NCBI GenBank assembly: GCA_030077755.1
Contig: JAQJZZ010000010.1
Coordinates: forward strand, 3,162,001 to 3,226,000
DNA: 64,000 nt
Origin: Filosporella fistucella
Taxonomy: Eukaryota > Ascomycota > Leotiomycetes > Helotiales
Direction: 5' to 3'
Notes under the pieces: model-generated
Database searches by the model: none
What the model saw: only the letters and a program-made list of their open reading frames with translations
Told to the model about the DNA's origin: nothing
Program-made: the position numbers and the translations under genes
In this document: piece by piece, positions 21,611 to 32,545 of the stretch
How positions within the stretch are numbered: the first letter of the stretch is position 1
Layout of the letters: each line of letters starts with the position of its first letter

Positions 21611-24600
21611 GGCTGCGGGGTTTGATGCGGCCTTGGAGACCAGTATCAGAGCTGCGATACCTAGAGCGACGACTTGGAGATGTTAGTGTTGCTCTGCGCA
21701 GATGTGCGGTGGTTGACGGGGTATGCGGACAAGTAAAAGTTTGTGGTCATGCGTTTTCGGTCTGCGGCGTGGATTGTCGATGAAGTTGTGGTGTTGAGAC
21801 CATGATGCGGCGTTTTACGGCGATTAATAGAATGGGAAGATGGGTGCGCCAAGAAGTGAATTTAGTTGGGACGCATCTCTAGTGGCATTGCATATGTGGC
21901 AGAGCTAGTGTGGTATTGAATAGGGAAGTTCCGCAGAGATAAATTTCAGCTTTGGGTGTTGATGGAGAGCTTTGTTGGTTGGTGGCAGTAAAGGTGAAGT
22001 AGTGAGGTGATGTGAGATGATTGTAAAGAGCTTTGAAGGTTGAAGGTCTAAGGTGGTCAAGGTGCTGAGCCAAAGGCGGAAAGGTAAGAGGTGAGACAAG
22101 CGAGGAGCAGCCGGATGGCGGACAGACGGGTTAAGAAGGGTGCGAGTTTGGCGGGTTCTGGCTCCAGCTCAACTTCAGCGAACCGCGGGCACCAAGGAAT
22201 TCTAACCGTCAGGGGTCGGGTAGCCTGCACAAACCATAAACAACCACCCACAACACTTCAATTGCTGCTGACCAGACACTGCCAGGATAATACCCAGAGA
22301 CCCGATGACGGTGGTGGAGAGCCCAGTCAGACACAGACGCTGTCGCAATCTTGATCAGAATCAGGATGATGCTGAGATGGACGAAGGGAGTAAGTTGTGT
22401 GAAACAACTATTTTATTGTCCGGCCTTGGGCTTTTATGCAGTTTTGTAAGAGGTGAAGCAGCCGAATTCGTTGGTGCAGAAATTCGACGTGGTATGTATG
22501 CAGTTTTTACCCCTTCTTCTTGTACCACGCTTTCCTTCGAATCTCTTTTTCTCTCCTGGTTGTAATATATTTGTGTTGTTCCCGCGCTGAACTTGCTTTT
22601 CCTCGGCCACCTCGATGTCGTGTAACCCCTTGTTATATTCGATTCGCAGACCGTCCACTTCCAGCTGTACGGATTCCCTAGTACCGTTCCACGAGCAGTG
22701 CGTAAGATAGGGATAGGGATATCGAGTCCAGGGATTTGACTTCCGGCTTCCGCTTTGTGCCTGCTGATCCCTAGTGACAGATTTCGTAGGCGTAGGTATC
22801 TCTGTACTGTACCCTCTGCACAACGTATCGTATTGTATCGTATCGTACCGTATCCTTGAGCAAACAACTTCTCGCGATACACGGTAAAACGTAAGAATAT
22901 CCTGCTGTCACTTACCATTGTCTTCGATGCGGGCAGGAGAATATGTGCCAAGTGAGGCTTCAACCAGTGGCCGAATCATATTCCGCATCCTGAAGGCCTA
23001 GATCGAGTCGAAATTCCTTCCCCTGCGCCTCTTCCCCATCCGCAAAGCACCGCGCAATATAGTCGAGAAATGTGCTGGAGAGGGCGAGAGAAAACGGTTC
23101 TGTTTCCGTAACACAAAAGCAATCTGATCTGGCTTCTCTTTTCTCAAAGGTAGCTGGTGTATGCCGTCCTCTTATATATTCTGCGTGCAGATCAACTCCC
23201 ACGGGCATTATTCACAATTAAATCATTATCGGATGCTTTCTGAGCCTACTCTGACGGAATGATCAGGCCATTGTGGCCGGTGGAGTCTCAGGGACTGCTG
23301 CTAGAATTCTACGAAACCAATAGTTGAGCGAATAGGGAGCCAGACATAATATTACAGAGAGCGGGGTGGCCTGTGTCAGCCACTTTTTGCATGGGTTACG
23401 GCCACATCTCACACCTTCGAGACCATTCAGAGATGCACGATAAATGTGCGAATCACTTTTCCATATCTGAAGACGATGGTAGGTTGAGGGAATTCTTGCG
23501 AATTCAATTCGTATGCTTGTAATTGTACAAGTATACATGTCTAATTTATATACACCTCTTTTACCTCCCACTTGCACTTCCACCTTTCACATTCTTGTCC
23601 AACATGATTTCCATTTCAACCATTCCCACGATCTAACAGCATTCTGTGTTACCTCCTAATACCCTTCATACAGAAAACCGAGACAGCTAGATAACGTCGG
23701 CTAGATCATCTGATAAACAGAGGTGTCACGGATTTATCTGAAATCTTCTTGTCACTTGTCATACTTTGTACCTTCGTCGTCAAAAGGAATTTGTTCTAAT
23801 TTTTCTTTTCAAAAGCGGGGTCTGACACTCCATTTAGTGACAAGACGTGAGCAGATGCAGGTGTGCATCAAGACTGCAGCCTCATGTCTTGACGAGCAAA
23901 TTATGTGCCAAGGACAGGCAATTTTCGGTGAAGCAACCATATCCCATGCCCGAAATTCGGAGTCGAGTTTCCTCATTAGTAAGAGATATTTCGGGGGTAA
24001 AAAGGAGTATTGATTATCATTCCACCTTTAAATCCTCAGCTAAAGCTGTCAGAGCCAGACCCCGTCTATTAAAGTCCAACACAGTTCGTACCTGCTAGGT
24101 ATTTTTGAAACCACGTGGACCTCAAACACTTACATCACGTGATAGTAACTGCACAGTTGTTTGGCCATTTCCAAAAGCATGAGAAATGATCCAGCATCCA
24201 TTACAGATATTTGATATGTTTCTAGTCTTTTGTTTTGCATTCTATATTTCCAAGTCATCATGATTCGACAAGACTCCACGTGATGTCACTTTATGCTGCT
24301 TTCCATGTCACAGCATATCCACCATGTATTCCACTTCAACCATCATCTCACCCTACATGAAGTTTCTTTTAACTTTAAAATCTTCTTAATCCCTACATCT
24401 CACCTTATAACCTATATTTTCTCTCATTTGCTGTTTTGTGTGTCCTTCTGTGTACTTGCCTAACAAATTTCCCAAAACTCCAACAACGCTAATTACGTTT
24501 TCTATAGTATGAGCAGAATGGTTCTCCTTCCGCTCTCAGGCATAATTCTGGGTATATGGCAATGTTTCAATCACGTACTGCCTTCTCCAAGTCTCGAGCA

Positions 24601-24925
24601 ACATCTTATTTGCTTAACCTCCATTAGAAATAAACCATCCTGAGTTATTCGACTTTTGAAACATCACTTATATCACATCTAGAGCCTACAGCAAAGCACT
24701 CGTTTCATACTCTCCGTACACAAGCATATAATACAAATGAATCCTTAACTCATAATCTCATTGGGAATGCATTTTCCAAAAGCTCTAACTCCAACAATGC
24801 AACCGCCTGAACAATGCTACCACGTTCCATGATTCCAATCTTTCTCTCCTACGCTAATGATTCATTTCATCCCTGATTTCCCCTCCTCATAACACATAAA
24901 AGTAAACAATCCAACATCAACCCTC
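21611..24925. other. large gene-poor intergenic region
   Basis: About 3.3 kb with no gene I can support. ORFs at 22361-23583 overlap on several frames and lack domains. Holds a GTATC-type short repeat at about 22825-22855 and a cluster of three CACGTG boxes at 24112-24282. The first few hundred bases are the SCAP promoter. Confidence 0.45.
24112..24282. promoter_or_regulatory. cluster of three CACGTG E-boxes
   Basis: CACGTG occurs at 24112-24117, 24136-24141 (inside the palindrome ATCACGTGAT) and 24277-24282. This palindrome is a bHLH site type, which includes SREBP-like factors. No annotated start lies close: the nearest are 25468 (-) and 21610 (-). Function is inferred at most. Confidence 0.35.
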
Positions 24926-25468
24926 CTACTTCCCCCCCTCTACAACCGTCTCCTCAGTCCTCACCTCCCCCTCCTCTTCCTCCTTCCCCCCTCCCCATTT
25001 AACCCACGGCCCATGCACCGCCCCCGTCCCAGCACCAACCAGCAATCCCAGACCCGTAGTCGGAATCCCCACCACTCCCCCAACCAAACTACCTACTACA
25101 GTCCCAAGTCCCGCCCCAACCCCAGCTCCCATACCCGCTCCCGCTGCTCCTCCCTGCCACACTCCACTCTGCAATCTCTTTACTATCTTCATTTCCTTTG
25201 CTGCGATGGATTCCTGTTTCGCAGCTTCTTCCAGCGCAGCCCATTTCTCTTCGCTGTCATCTGAGAGACTGTTTGCGTGCTCGCGGGAAGAGGCAGCGAG
25301 GTCTTGGGCTGCTTGCGCCGCGGCGAAACGGGCGGAGATCTCGGAGAGGACTTTGTCGTGTGTGGATGTTGGTTTTAGGGGTTCTCCTTCTCCTTCTCCA
25401 TCTGTTGATCCAGGGGATTTTGGTGGTTGGTGTGGTTTTGAGGGTTGTTTGGGTGAGGAAGAAGACAT
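24926..25468 (-). CDS. glycine-zipper protein, conserved hypothetical
   Basis: Intronless, 180 aa. The start MSSSSPKQPSKPHQPPKSPG is chosen over an upstream Met 26 codons earlier, which lies in leader-like sequence. Order: a Pro/Ser-rich disordered N-terminus (1-45), a helical Ala/Glu-rich segment with coiled-coil potential (about 50-110, EISARFAAAQAAQDLAASSR and ALEEAAKQESIAAKEMK), a glycine-zipper (about 115-160, GAGMGAGVGAGLGTVVGSLV), and an acidic tail (KEEEEGEV). Glycine zippers of this kind pack against or insert in membranes. I do not recognise a named family; a role at a membrane is inferred. Confidence 0.7.
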   Translation of the reverse strand: MSSSSPKQPSKPHQPPKSPGSTDGEGEGEPLKPTSTHDKVLSEISARFAAAQAAQDLAASSREHANSLSDDSEEKWAALEEAAKQESIAAKEMKIVKRLQSGVWQGGAAGAGMGAGVGAGLGTVVGSLVGGVVGIPTTGLGLLVGAGTGAVHGPWVKWGGGKEEEEGEVRTEETVVEGGK

Positions 25469-26158
25469 TTTGATATCTTGAAGATCTTCAGACGGGTGTG
25501 TTGATCGCTTGTGGATTGATTGAGTAAATATCCCCGGAGATAACAAATTGATATATTGATATGATTAAAACACCCGAAGTGGAAAAGAATATAAGAAAGC
25601 TACGCCACTGTGGCTATCCAACAAATAATTAAAAACAGATGTTCTGGTTCTAGGATAATATTTCATATCATCGTTGGTTTTGCAGAGGTGAGGGGGCATG
25701 ACGTCGATTTTCTTCGCTTATGGAGCTTAAAACAGGATTTGTATACCTTTTCATGTGAATGTAAAAGGAATATCCTTCTTATTTCTTATTCTCTACGCAT
25801 TTCTCACTACAGTTTGATTCGTCTACATGTCATGAGAATTCCGCGGTATTGTCTTGATGCTGATCTATGTTGTGGAGGAAGCTGGGGGTGTTGTGCATCA
25901 CGTGTTCTGGACGACTTCGAGGGAAAGGGGTTAAGCGAGGTGTTTTCCTCGATTGGGTAGAAGGAGATGTGATTGAGGTTGGTATAACGGCTTAGTTTAC
26001 AATATGGGCCAGTCTCTTGATCCTTGCATTTTAATTTTCATTGAAGCTAGCTTATTCTCCAAAATGGAGGGAAGTTGTCGGTCACAATATTATTCTGACG
26101 AGTGCTGAAACCCGCCATCTAACATCCCTCAATCTCAGTCTCGATGTCAAAGCATATC
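25469..26158. other. intergenic, no gene seen
   Basis: Spacer between the glycine-zipper gene and the 3' end of the ankyrin gene. The small ORF at 25610-25960 has no recognisable feature. Confidence 0.5.
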
Positions 26159-27142
26159 TCACATCGTCTTACTTCTCAACACCTCCCCGGATCTCCTTCC
26201 CTCAAAAGAGTGTTCCCTCCCCTTATACTCTCTCCCCTCAAGCAACCTCCTCAATCCCTCTCCACCATTCAACCAACTTGCTCTCTGTCCCGCCGTCTTT
26301 CCCCCCTTATCCCTCATGCCTGGATTCGCACCAGCATCCAACAACATCCTCACCATCCCTTCCTTCACTTTCGCAGGTACGTTTTCCACAAACTTAACTC
26401 CTTCTACAGCTCTATGCAACACCCCCCTCCCCTTCTTATCTCTAACCCTCACATCTGCTCCTTTCTTCAATAACACTTCTACTACATCCACACAATCGTG
26501 TCTAGCAGCCACAAGTAAAGCATTCCCTCCTTTCGCATTCTTAGCTTCGATATCAGCTCCATTCTCTAATAATACGCGTACAGTACGCGCATGGCCCCAT
26601 CTGGAGGCTACGATGAGTGCTGTATCGCCATCGCTATTTCTATAGTCGACATTCGCCCCATATTCCAACAGTTTTCTCACGATATCTAGATCTCCTACTT
26701 TAGCAGCTATCTGTAGCGCCGTGAATCCGCTTTTGTCGCAGAAATCGGGCTCTGCTCCGCTTTCGAGGAGGAATTTTGTGGTGCGGACGTGGCCGTTGCG
26801 TACGGCTGCTAGTAAAGGAGTCGTTCCTCCTGACCAAACGTTTATGTTCACAGTTCTGAGAGGGGCGTCGGATGTAGAGTGATGGTGGTGGTGGTGTGAC
26901 GATTCCGCTGGAGGCTCTAGTAAGAGATCCAGAACGTTCAGATTCCCTTCTGCTGAGGCAGAAACCAGAGCAGGTGCTCTATCAATACCCGGCGTTTTCT
27001 CCAAGATATTCTTCACAGCTTTGATATTGTTCTCTCTAGCCTCTGTCGCGAGATTGTTAGCAGGAGTGTTGACTTGTTTATTGACATAATATTTCGCTGC
27101 CTGCTCGATGGCGATTGGTCCAATAGTTTTGACAAGATCCAT
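26159..27142 (-). CDS. ankyrin-repeat protein
   Basis: Intronless, 327 aa. The start is MDLVKTIGPIAIEQAAKYYV; an in-frame Met 29 codons upstream is less likely because it adds only basic low-complexity residues. Five to six ankyrin repeats run from about residue 35 to 300 (GTTPLLAAVRNGHVRTTKFL, FTALQIAAKVGDLDIVRKLL, DTALIVASRWGHARTVRVLL, NALLVAARHDCVDVVEVLL). A natural run of six histidines lies at about 83-88 in the loop between the first repeats. No NACHT, kinase or membrane domain is present, so it is a stand-alone ankyrin protein, probably a cytosolic binding scaffold. The partner is unknown. Confidence 0.85.
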   Translation of the reverse strand: MDLVKTIGPIAIEQAAKYYVNKQVNTPANNLATEARENNIKAVKNILEKTPGIDRAPALVSASAEGNLNVLDLLLEPPAESSHHHHHHSTSDAPLRTVNINVWSGGTTPLLAAVRNGHVRTTKFLLESGAEPDFCDKSGFTALQIAAKVGDLDIVRKLLEYGANVDYRNSDGDTALIVASRWGHARTVRVLLENGADIEAKNAKGGNALLVAARHDCVDVVEVLLKKGADVRVRDKKGRGVLHRAVEGVKFVENVPAKVKEGMVRMLLDAGANPGMRDKGGKTAGQRASWLNGGEGLRRLLEGREYKGREHSFEGRRSGEVLRSKTM

Positions 27143-27732
27143 TTTCGATTTAATTTTTAAAGTGTTTTTGATAGTGTGGTTTGAGTGTGGAGACTGTATT
27201 CGGGAAATATCTGCTTTGAGTCTACTCATTTATGTGTGGGTTGCGAAGTGGCAATGTGGTCACGCCACCTTTCGGTCTCATGACTTGAATGGAAACGTGG
27301 GTTCGCAAGTGGCAGCTAAGCCAACCGGCTTCGGTCTCCTGATACTTGAGAATGAAATCCATTGGAGTGGGATTCTGTTTTGTTCCTGTTATCGAAAGAT
27401 TGCGATGTTGTCATCCCCCATTTGCTCGGATTTGTCCCGCGCTCCACCGCCAATAAGCGTGACCAGATCAGGCAGTCTCAAGATGTTATTGACTTTGCTC
27501 AAACAACTTCCACTCCAAGCTAAACAACATGCAATACAATTTGATATATACAGACTCAGGCAGCAAAGAAAGAGGGAAAAGCGACGTCGATAATGCTTGG
27601 TTGCCTGAACTTTCAAAACCAGAAGTATGAGTGATGGATGTATATCCGTTGCGGTTCTGCATTTGAAGTTTTCTGTGCAACTTCATCCTATCATTGCATA
27701 CAACTTTTCTATAATTTGAATGCTAAATTCAT
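27143..27732. other. intergenic, no gene seen
   Basis: 5' flank of the ankyrin gene and 3' flank of the dehydrogenase remnant. The ORF at 27108-27593 (+) overlaps the ankyrin start and has no domain. Confidence 0.5.
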
Positions 27733-28651
27733 TTATTTCCATTTTGATTGTTTCAAATATTTCCTGATCGGCCAGACACCATCCGAAATCAGCTGTCCCG
27801 CCAAATTCTGAGGAACAGACTCCAGAACAAATCTTGCCAGTCCATGCAATATATACCCATCAGCTATCCAAACTCCAGATCCTACTCTATTCAAACGCAT
27901 CATCGCCATAGCCTCAGCACTAGGTGAGTTGATACCAACCTCAACCCAGGAATTCCGAACCGATTTCGCATTAGACAGCGACGTGTAAATAACCTCAATT
28001 TCTTTCTTCTGGTCTTGTACTTCAGCCGGGAGTGCATTGTTATATGAACGAATGAACACTTTAGTGCCTGAATATGTTGATAAGTAGGGCACACCAAAAT
28101 CAGAATCTGAACCCATGTTCAGGACGAGAGATGACGAGTTCTTTGTCAATACACGGAGGAGCTTATTGGTGAGCAAGACAGTGAAGACATTGTTTGCAGT
28201 GATTATTTGCAAGTGACCCTGCATGTTCTCGACCTCGAACGCCATCCCGATATTGTTGATAAAAACTGTAAGATGCACATCTCTGACCAGATCCTCGATC
28301 TCGTTCGTCGGGGAACGCTTCGACAGAGTGAAAAGCATCAAACACCCAGAGTCGAATCTCGAGGTGAGGGTGAGCAGTCAAAATCTCCTTTTTGACTTCT
28401 GCTAGCTTTTTCGCATTTAGTCCATGAAGAATGAGATTGAACTTTCGTGATGCGAGTTCATTCGCGAAGCATTAGCCAATCCCATATGCTGAGGCGGTAA
28501 TGAGTGCGAATGGTTTGCCAGCATTTCCTTCGTGGTGATATCATGAGATCCTTGATAATCGAATGTATACAGATAGGAAGAAAATGACAAGATAGAGGCT
28601 ACGGCCGAGAATCAAAGCACCGAGAGCGGCGAGAATTGTTTCGACAGCCAT
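27733..28651 (-). pseudogene. short-chain dehydrogenase (hydroxysteroid/3-ketoacyl-CoA reductase type), broken
   Basis: Conceptual reading from ATG 28651 gives a membrane N-terminus (MAVETILAALGALILGRSLY), then HHEGNAGKPFALITAS and a Rossmann segment that should read TGxxxGIG but here is ASAYGIG. Next come LASRKFNLILHGLN, NNIGM and the active-site YSGTK (Tyr-xxx-Lys kept). The frame is interrupted by TGA at 28543-28541 (Arg expected; CGA to TGA is one transition), TAA at 28474-28472 and a one-base frame change near 28330-28345 before KRSPTNEIEDLV. The 203-codon 3' part is open. The intact family reduces very-long-chain 3-ketoacyl-CoA or steroids at the ER. No intact product is expected. Confidence 0.75.
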
Positions 28652-29220
28652 ATTCGAAGCTTTAAAGTGGGACGTTGCAGCTTAATTGAAAGGTAAAAGT
28701 AGTAGATGTATAGGGAAAAAAGCTCTTGAATAAAGCCTTCCAGTCTTACACTTTTATATCAGGCTATAAGTGTCGAGTAAAAGTAGTTGACGTAGCGTAG
28801 CTCGGATTGACATGAAGGTGAGATATCAGACTCGAGCCAAATAGTCTAGCATCTAGATCAGAATACTAAGGTATGCCAGTCACGCTTGCCGGCGTTCAGT
28901 ATATAAATGCGATGGGTTGATTCAGCAGTAGATGAATGTGTTGATAAAGGAAAGTATTACAGTGTTGTGGCAAGATGTATCCCTCAATTGCTACCCCGCT
29001 CTAGTCTTGTACTTGCCTATTTCCGAGGGGACTTTCGATGCAGCTCGTACCTGTTTCAAAATCAGGGAAATAAATCTTGATTTTGACATCACAATTTTGA
29101 GTCTCGCACTCCAGGTTCAATCATGCTTCTTTATTTCCAAATCTAGACCACTCACCAGCAGTCTCTCAGCGACAGCCACATTTCCCCCTTGCTATCCCTC
29201 AACATTTAAAGGGCTCCTAA
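28652..29220. other. intergenic, no gene seen
   Basis: 5' flank of the dehydrogenase remnant (TATATAAA near 28898) and 3' flank of the next gene. The ORF at 28932-29276 (+) lacks features. Confidence 0.45.
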
Positions 29221-29598
29221 TCATATCGTATAAATCCACTTCTCAATCACAATTCCATCAACTCCGTCTTTTATGACCTTGCCTTCCCACCACCCCCTTG
29301 TTGCGCATACTTTTCCATCTTGATCTGTACACATTCCTTGATTCATCTCAGGTCGAAAAAGCGATCTCTGTCCATCATGTTTCTTGAGCAAATTGAATAT
29401 TCTCCATCCTACATTTGCTCTGTGGCCATATGGGTCCATTGCCGTGGATACACCTTCTGACACAGCTTCGTCTAGCTGCTTTATTATTGTTTTCACCTGG
29501 CTTCTGTCTCCAGCAGTCTCCCAGCGGGAAGGAATATAGTCGTATTTGAGGTACGAGTGTGGACATTGCGTATAGGTCTTAAGAGTGACGAGAAACAT
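29221..29598 (-). CDS. small Cys/His protein, possible member of the Met-Cys family
   Basis: Single exon, 125 aa, no signal peptide. The N-terminus MFLVTLKTYTQCPHSYLKY follows the V-x-x-Y-x-C-x-H pattern of the Met-Cys proteins further right but lacks the second-position Cys. A central helix-forming stretch (VKTIIKQLDEAVSEGVS) is followed by a Trp-rich end (ATRGWWEGKVIKDGVDG, EKWIYTI). Composition is protein-like and no frameshift is seen. Function unknown. The nearest relatives in the window are at 31034-31516 and 42357-42785. Confidence 0.55.
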   Translation of the reverse strand: MFLVTLKTYTQCPHSYLKYDYIPSRWETAGDRSQVKTIIKQLDEAVSEGVSTAMDPYGHRANVGWRIFNLLKKHDGQRSLFRPEMNQGMCTDQDGKVCATRGWWEGKVIKDGVDGIVIEKWIYTI

Positions 29599-30152
29599 GT
29601 TTGAGATCCGTTTCTTAGTAGATTTGATTCCCTGATATCTTGTATCAATGAGAACTAGACTTTAAAATACTTTAAAACGTGAAACAAGGTTGCGTTAGTT
29701 TTAGTTATCAATGTCGTTTTCATTCTAAGCCGCTTCTTTATGATTGTGCTGAGTTCCACTACCAAGTTGAGAATATGAACAGCTTGGTGAATAATTAGTG
29801 AGTTTGGGTCAAGCAACGAGGGTATGACTATTGAATGCTAAGGGGACATTGACTTATGAGTTACTTGAGTCTAGTCTAAGATGATTGTCTAAACAGATGT
29901 TGATATAACAAGATTTCGTTGCACTCCGTCGAAGTCATGCTTTTTAACCCCTTGGGTGTACGCAGTGTTGCCAGGTACTCCAACTCTTCATCCATCAGGT
30001 ATAACATATCTTATTTCCTGGAGTTGAACTGTCCCCTCAAATACTACCTCCAACTCATCTTCTTTCACCAATGTTTCTATGCAACTCCTGTGATACCGAT
30101 TTGTACATTCGGTCCCTAAACAATTCTTAGCCTGGACCCAACCTTTGAGAAT
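29599..30152. other. intergenic, no gene seen
   Basis: AT-rich spacer; nothing supported. Confidence 0.45.
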
Positions 30153-30489
30153 TTACTCAAAAGTCCAATTTCGTTCTGCCATTTCTTCATCAATATCTCC
30201 ATCAGGTAGAATCTGTGACATGAAAACGCCCTTCGAGAACAAAACCTCAAGATCTCTCGCCAAACTTCTATGGGTGTTCTCAGTAACTGGCAACCTGGAG
30301 GCACCATGGTAAAGAAAATCTCGGAGCCGAGACAATACAGCAAGGGCGACTTTTCTTTCTCGTGTGGTTGAAATTGCCTCGAAAGTATTGCTGGAGCGAA
30401 GCAAAAATATCATTGCACTCTCTAAATAGAGTAAGGTCGAATGTAAAGACTACTTGCATTCTAGTCGTGAGACTTTGAATTGAAATCAT
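30153..30489 (-). pseudogene. fragment of an unknown protein, frame interrupted (uncertain)
   Basis: Two overlapping frames look like halves of one sequence. The first, from ATG 30489, includes RECNDIFASLQQYFRG; the second continues ISTTRERKVALAVLSRLRDF to the stop at 30153 (DEEMAERNWTFE). The switch would be a one-base change near 30360-30390. I do not recognise the family. It may be a decayed gene, or a short gene with an intron I cannot place. Confidence 0.3.
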
Positions 30490-31033
30490 ATTTCGATAGC
30501 TGATAGCTAAAGTACCAGAGGCGTATGTATGTGAACGGCAAGGGAGGATAATAGTTACACGACTTTATACACAAGTTAGTCTGAGGTGTGATTAAGGTGA
30601 AGATCTGAAGTTCATTTGAGAATATATTCACGTTTGAAAGTCATCCATTGATCTCCAATGCGTGAATCGATTTTTCCAAAATACTAGTTATTAGTTCATG
30701 CCAATACATACATCGAATAAATCAAACAGGGAGACTGCAAGGAAACCAGGCAAACTAAAGCAGGAATACTCCAGCCTTCAACGTTTTTTCTACGAGATGA
30801 ATAGCAATAAACAATTTATCACTCAACTAATAGCAAGATACTGTTATAGTATGTCAAATACGAAGAGTAAATCATTTGAAATACAAGAGTGGTATTCCAA
30901 GCGTAAATCAATTGAATTACAGACATGGTAGTTTCAAGCCTCCACACCTAGACGATCTGGATCCACAATATCAAAAGTCACTCTGATTGTTCCCAGCTGG
31001 CCAAAGCCATGTTCAACGTATCGTGCATCTCAT
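30490..31033. other. intergenic, no gene seen
   Basis: Strongly AT-rich stretch; the Lys/Ser-rich ORF at 30698-30931 (+) is probably chance. Confidence 0.45.
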
Positions 31034-31516
31034 TCAATCCCATTGATCCCACTGAATCTCACCTCTCAGAATCTTGCTAAAATCCTCCCATGAACCCAGC
31101 CATCCCAGGAACGTCCACTCCTCACCGACAACTGAGACGTCTCCCATAAAACGGTCTCCTGCCGCTTTGTCACACGGTCCCCCCGGAATTCCATTCTCCA
31201 CCCAATTGGGCTTATCACAACAACGGTTCGCCTGCTCCCATGTGACATCATTAAAATAAGCACACTTTCTTAGACCCTCAAACTTGTCCTCTCTTGGGTC
31301 AAAGACATCGAATTCTGGCTCTGGGATATCTTTGCCTTTCTCATCTTTGCGAGGACTTGGGTGCCATTTGTAGAAAGCCTCTGCTTGGGCAATCTCCTGA
31401 TTGTTGAATGTAGGAACACCTTGGATTGAGGAACGATAATATTGGTTTTGGTTGCAGATTTCGATTTGGCAACGAACGTGATAACAATTGAAGTATGTAA
31501 CTGAGAGAAAGCACAT
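31034..31516 (-). CDS. Met-Cys family small protein
   Basis: Single exon, 160 aa from MCFLSVTYFNCYHVRCQIEI. The start is chosen at the Met followed by Cys because four other genes here start the same way; 23 codons upstream are open but leader-like. The N-terminal C-x-H/C cluster (FNCYHVRCQIEIC) could bind a metal. Then AEAFYKWHPSP (shared with the 42357 gene, AEAFYKSEA), an acidic middle, KFEGLRKCAYF (shared form with FDGLKQCKNF at 31812-32260), NRCCDKPNW, and a Trp-rich end. No signal peptide or membrane span, so probably intracellular. I know no function for this family. Confidence 0.65.
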   Translation of the reverse strand: MCFLSVTYFNCYHVRCQIEICNQNQYYRSSIQGVPTFNNQEIAQAEAFYKWHPSPRKDEKGKDIPEPEFDVFDPREDKFEGLRKCAYFNDVTWEQANRCCDKPNWVENGIPGGPCDKAAGDRFMGDVSVVGEEWTFLGWLGSWEDFSKILRGEIQWDQWD

Positions 31517-31811
31517 GTTGAGAAGGGTAGGCGCTTTAGCAAGGGAGCTGAGCTGAATTCTTACTGAATTTCTTGTAAAGTACAAGATGTCTTGTGAGGA
31601 TGTCTTGAGGACTACTCAAGAAAGTGGCAGTCTAAGAGGAAACGAGGAACCTGAATCTTTTTTTTTTCTTCTTTTTAATACCTGAGCTCCAGAGAACATC
31701 AACGTTGTTATTATTCAGCCTGCATAGGTAGCTTTGCCCAGTCCAGCTTGTGAATGACCTTGAGCAAGCTCTCAGTACCGGACTGGATATCCTGAATGTC
31801 GAGGGCAAACG

Positions 31812-32260
31812 CTAAGTATGCAGCCTCCGTCCCAATTGCATGATGTCCTTCAACTTGGTCTTCCAGTTACCACTTTTGATAGCCTGTTGTAACAGGATCC
31901 TCAGCTTTGCCCTTAAACCCTCGCCTCGTCCCAGCATTTGCCCAAAATTGTGTAGCTCCACTCCATACTCATCGTATCCAACCCACGAGCCAAGTTCCCG
32001 TTTTCCATTGCATGGACCATAATTCATGGCGCATGAAAAGCTTCTCTCCTTCACGGGTATCATTTGTGCGGCTCCAAAATTTTTGCATTGCTTGAGGCCA
32101 TCGAATCTGCGCCTGTCGGAAGTGAGGCGAGTTATGTCAGACTGGTTCAGAAATACTTCCATGCGCACAACGGGGTTGTTTGAAGGTGTATTTTTTGCCA
32201 TCGAGTCGCCAGAAAGCGAGAGTGTTCGCAGGCGTAGTCCAGAACATCGCATTTACACAT
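31812..32260 (-). CDS. Met-Cys family small protein, two exons
   Basis: Exons 32260-32157 and 32112-31812 join across a 44-bp intron (GTATTT donor, CGACAG acceptor) to give 134 aa. The N-terminus MCKCDVLDYACEHSRFLATR is nearly the same pattern as MCGILVQDYSCGHSRFSI at 46393, which is the reason for this model: the open frame upstream of exon 2 is intronic. The C-terminal exon has RRFDGLKQCKNFG, CAMNYGPCNGKRELGSW and ends in a basic helix (AIKSGNWKTKLKDIMQLG). No signal peptide. Function unknown; Cys/His spacing suggests a small zinc-binding fold. Confidence 0.65.
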
Positions 32261-32545
32261 TGTGGCGCCTTCGAGAAAGGTTTCTGTGCAACAGAATTGA
32301 TAAAATTACACGGAGAAGCCAGGCTTGTAACACAGGCTCGATTGCTCGCGATGTTGAATTTGTGGAGCGCAAGTTCAGCCAGGAGCGGAACAATAGGCAT
32401 GACTCCAATGGGCGAGAACGTGATTCAGAGCGAATCAGGAATTGGTGTATCGTGTAGAATATCGAAAGTAAGATTGCGAAAAGCTAGACATAGGCTAGTG
32501 GTTTTTAAAGCTGGAGTGAATGAAAAAGTAACCATCTCCAACCAG

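Noticed and set aside
22361..22963. 200-codon ORF (-) upstream of SCAP
   Set aside because: A 129-codon frame runs over the same bases; no domain; built partly of GTATC short repeats.
22960..23208. 82-codon ORF (-)
   Set aside because: Composition is passable, but there are no homology cues, introns or conserved motif to support it.
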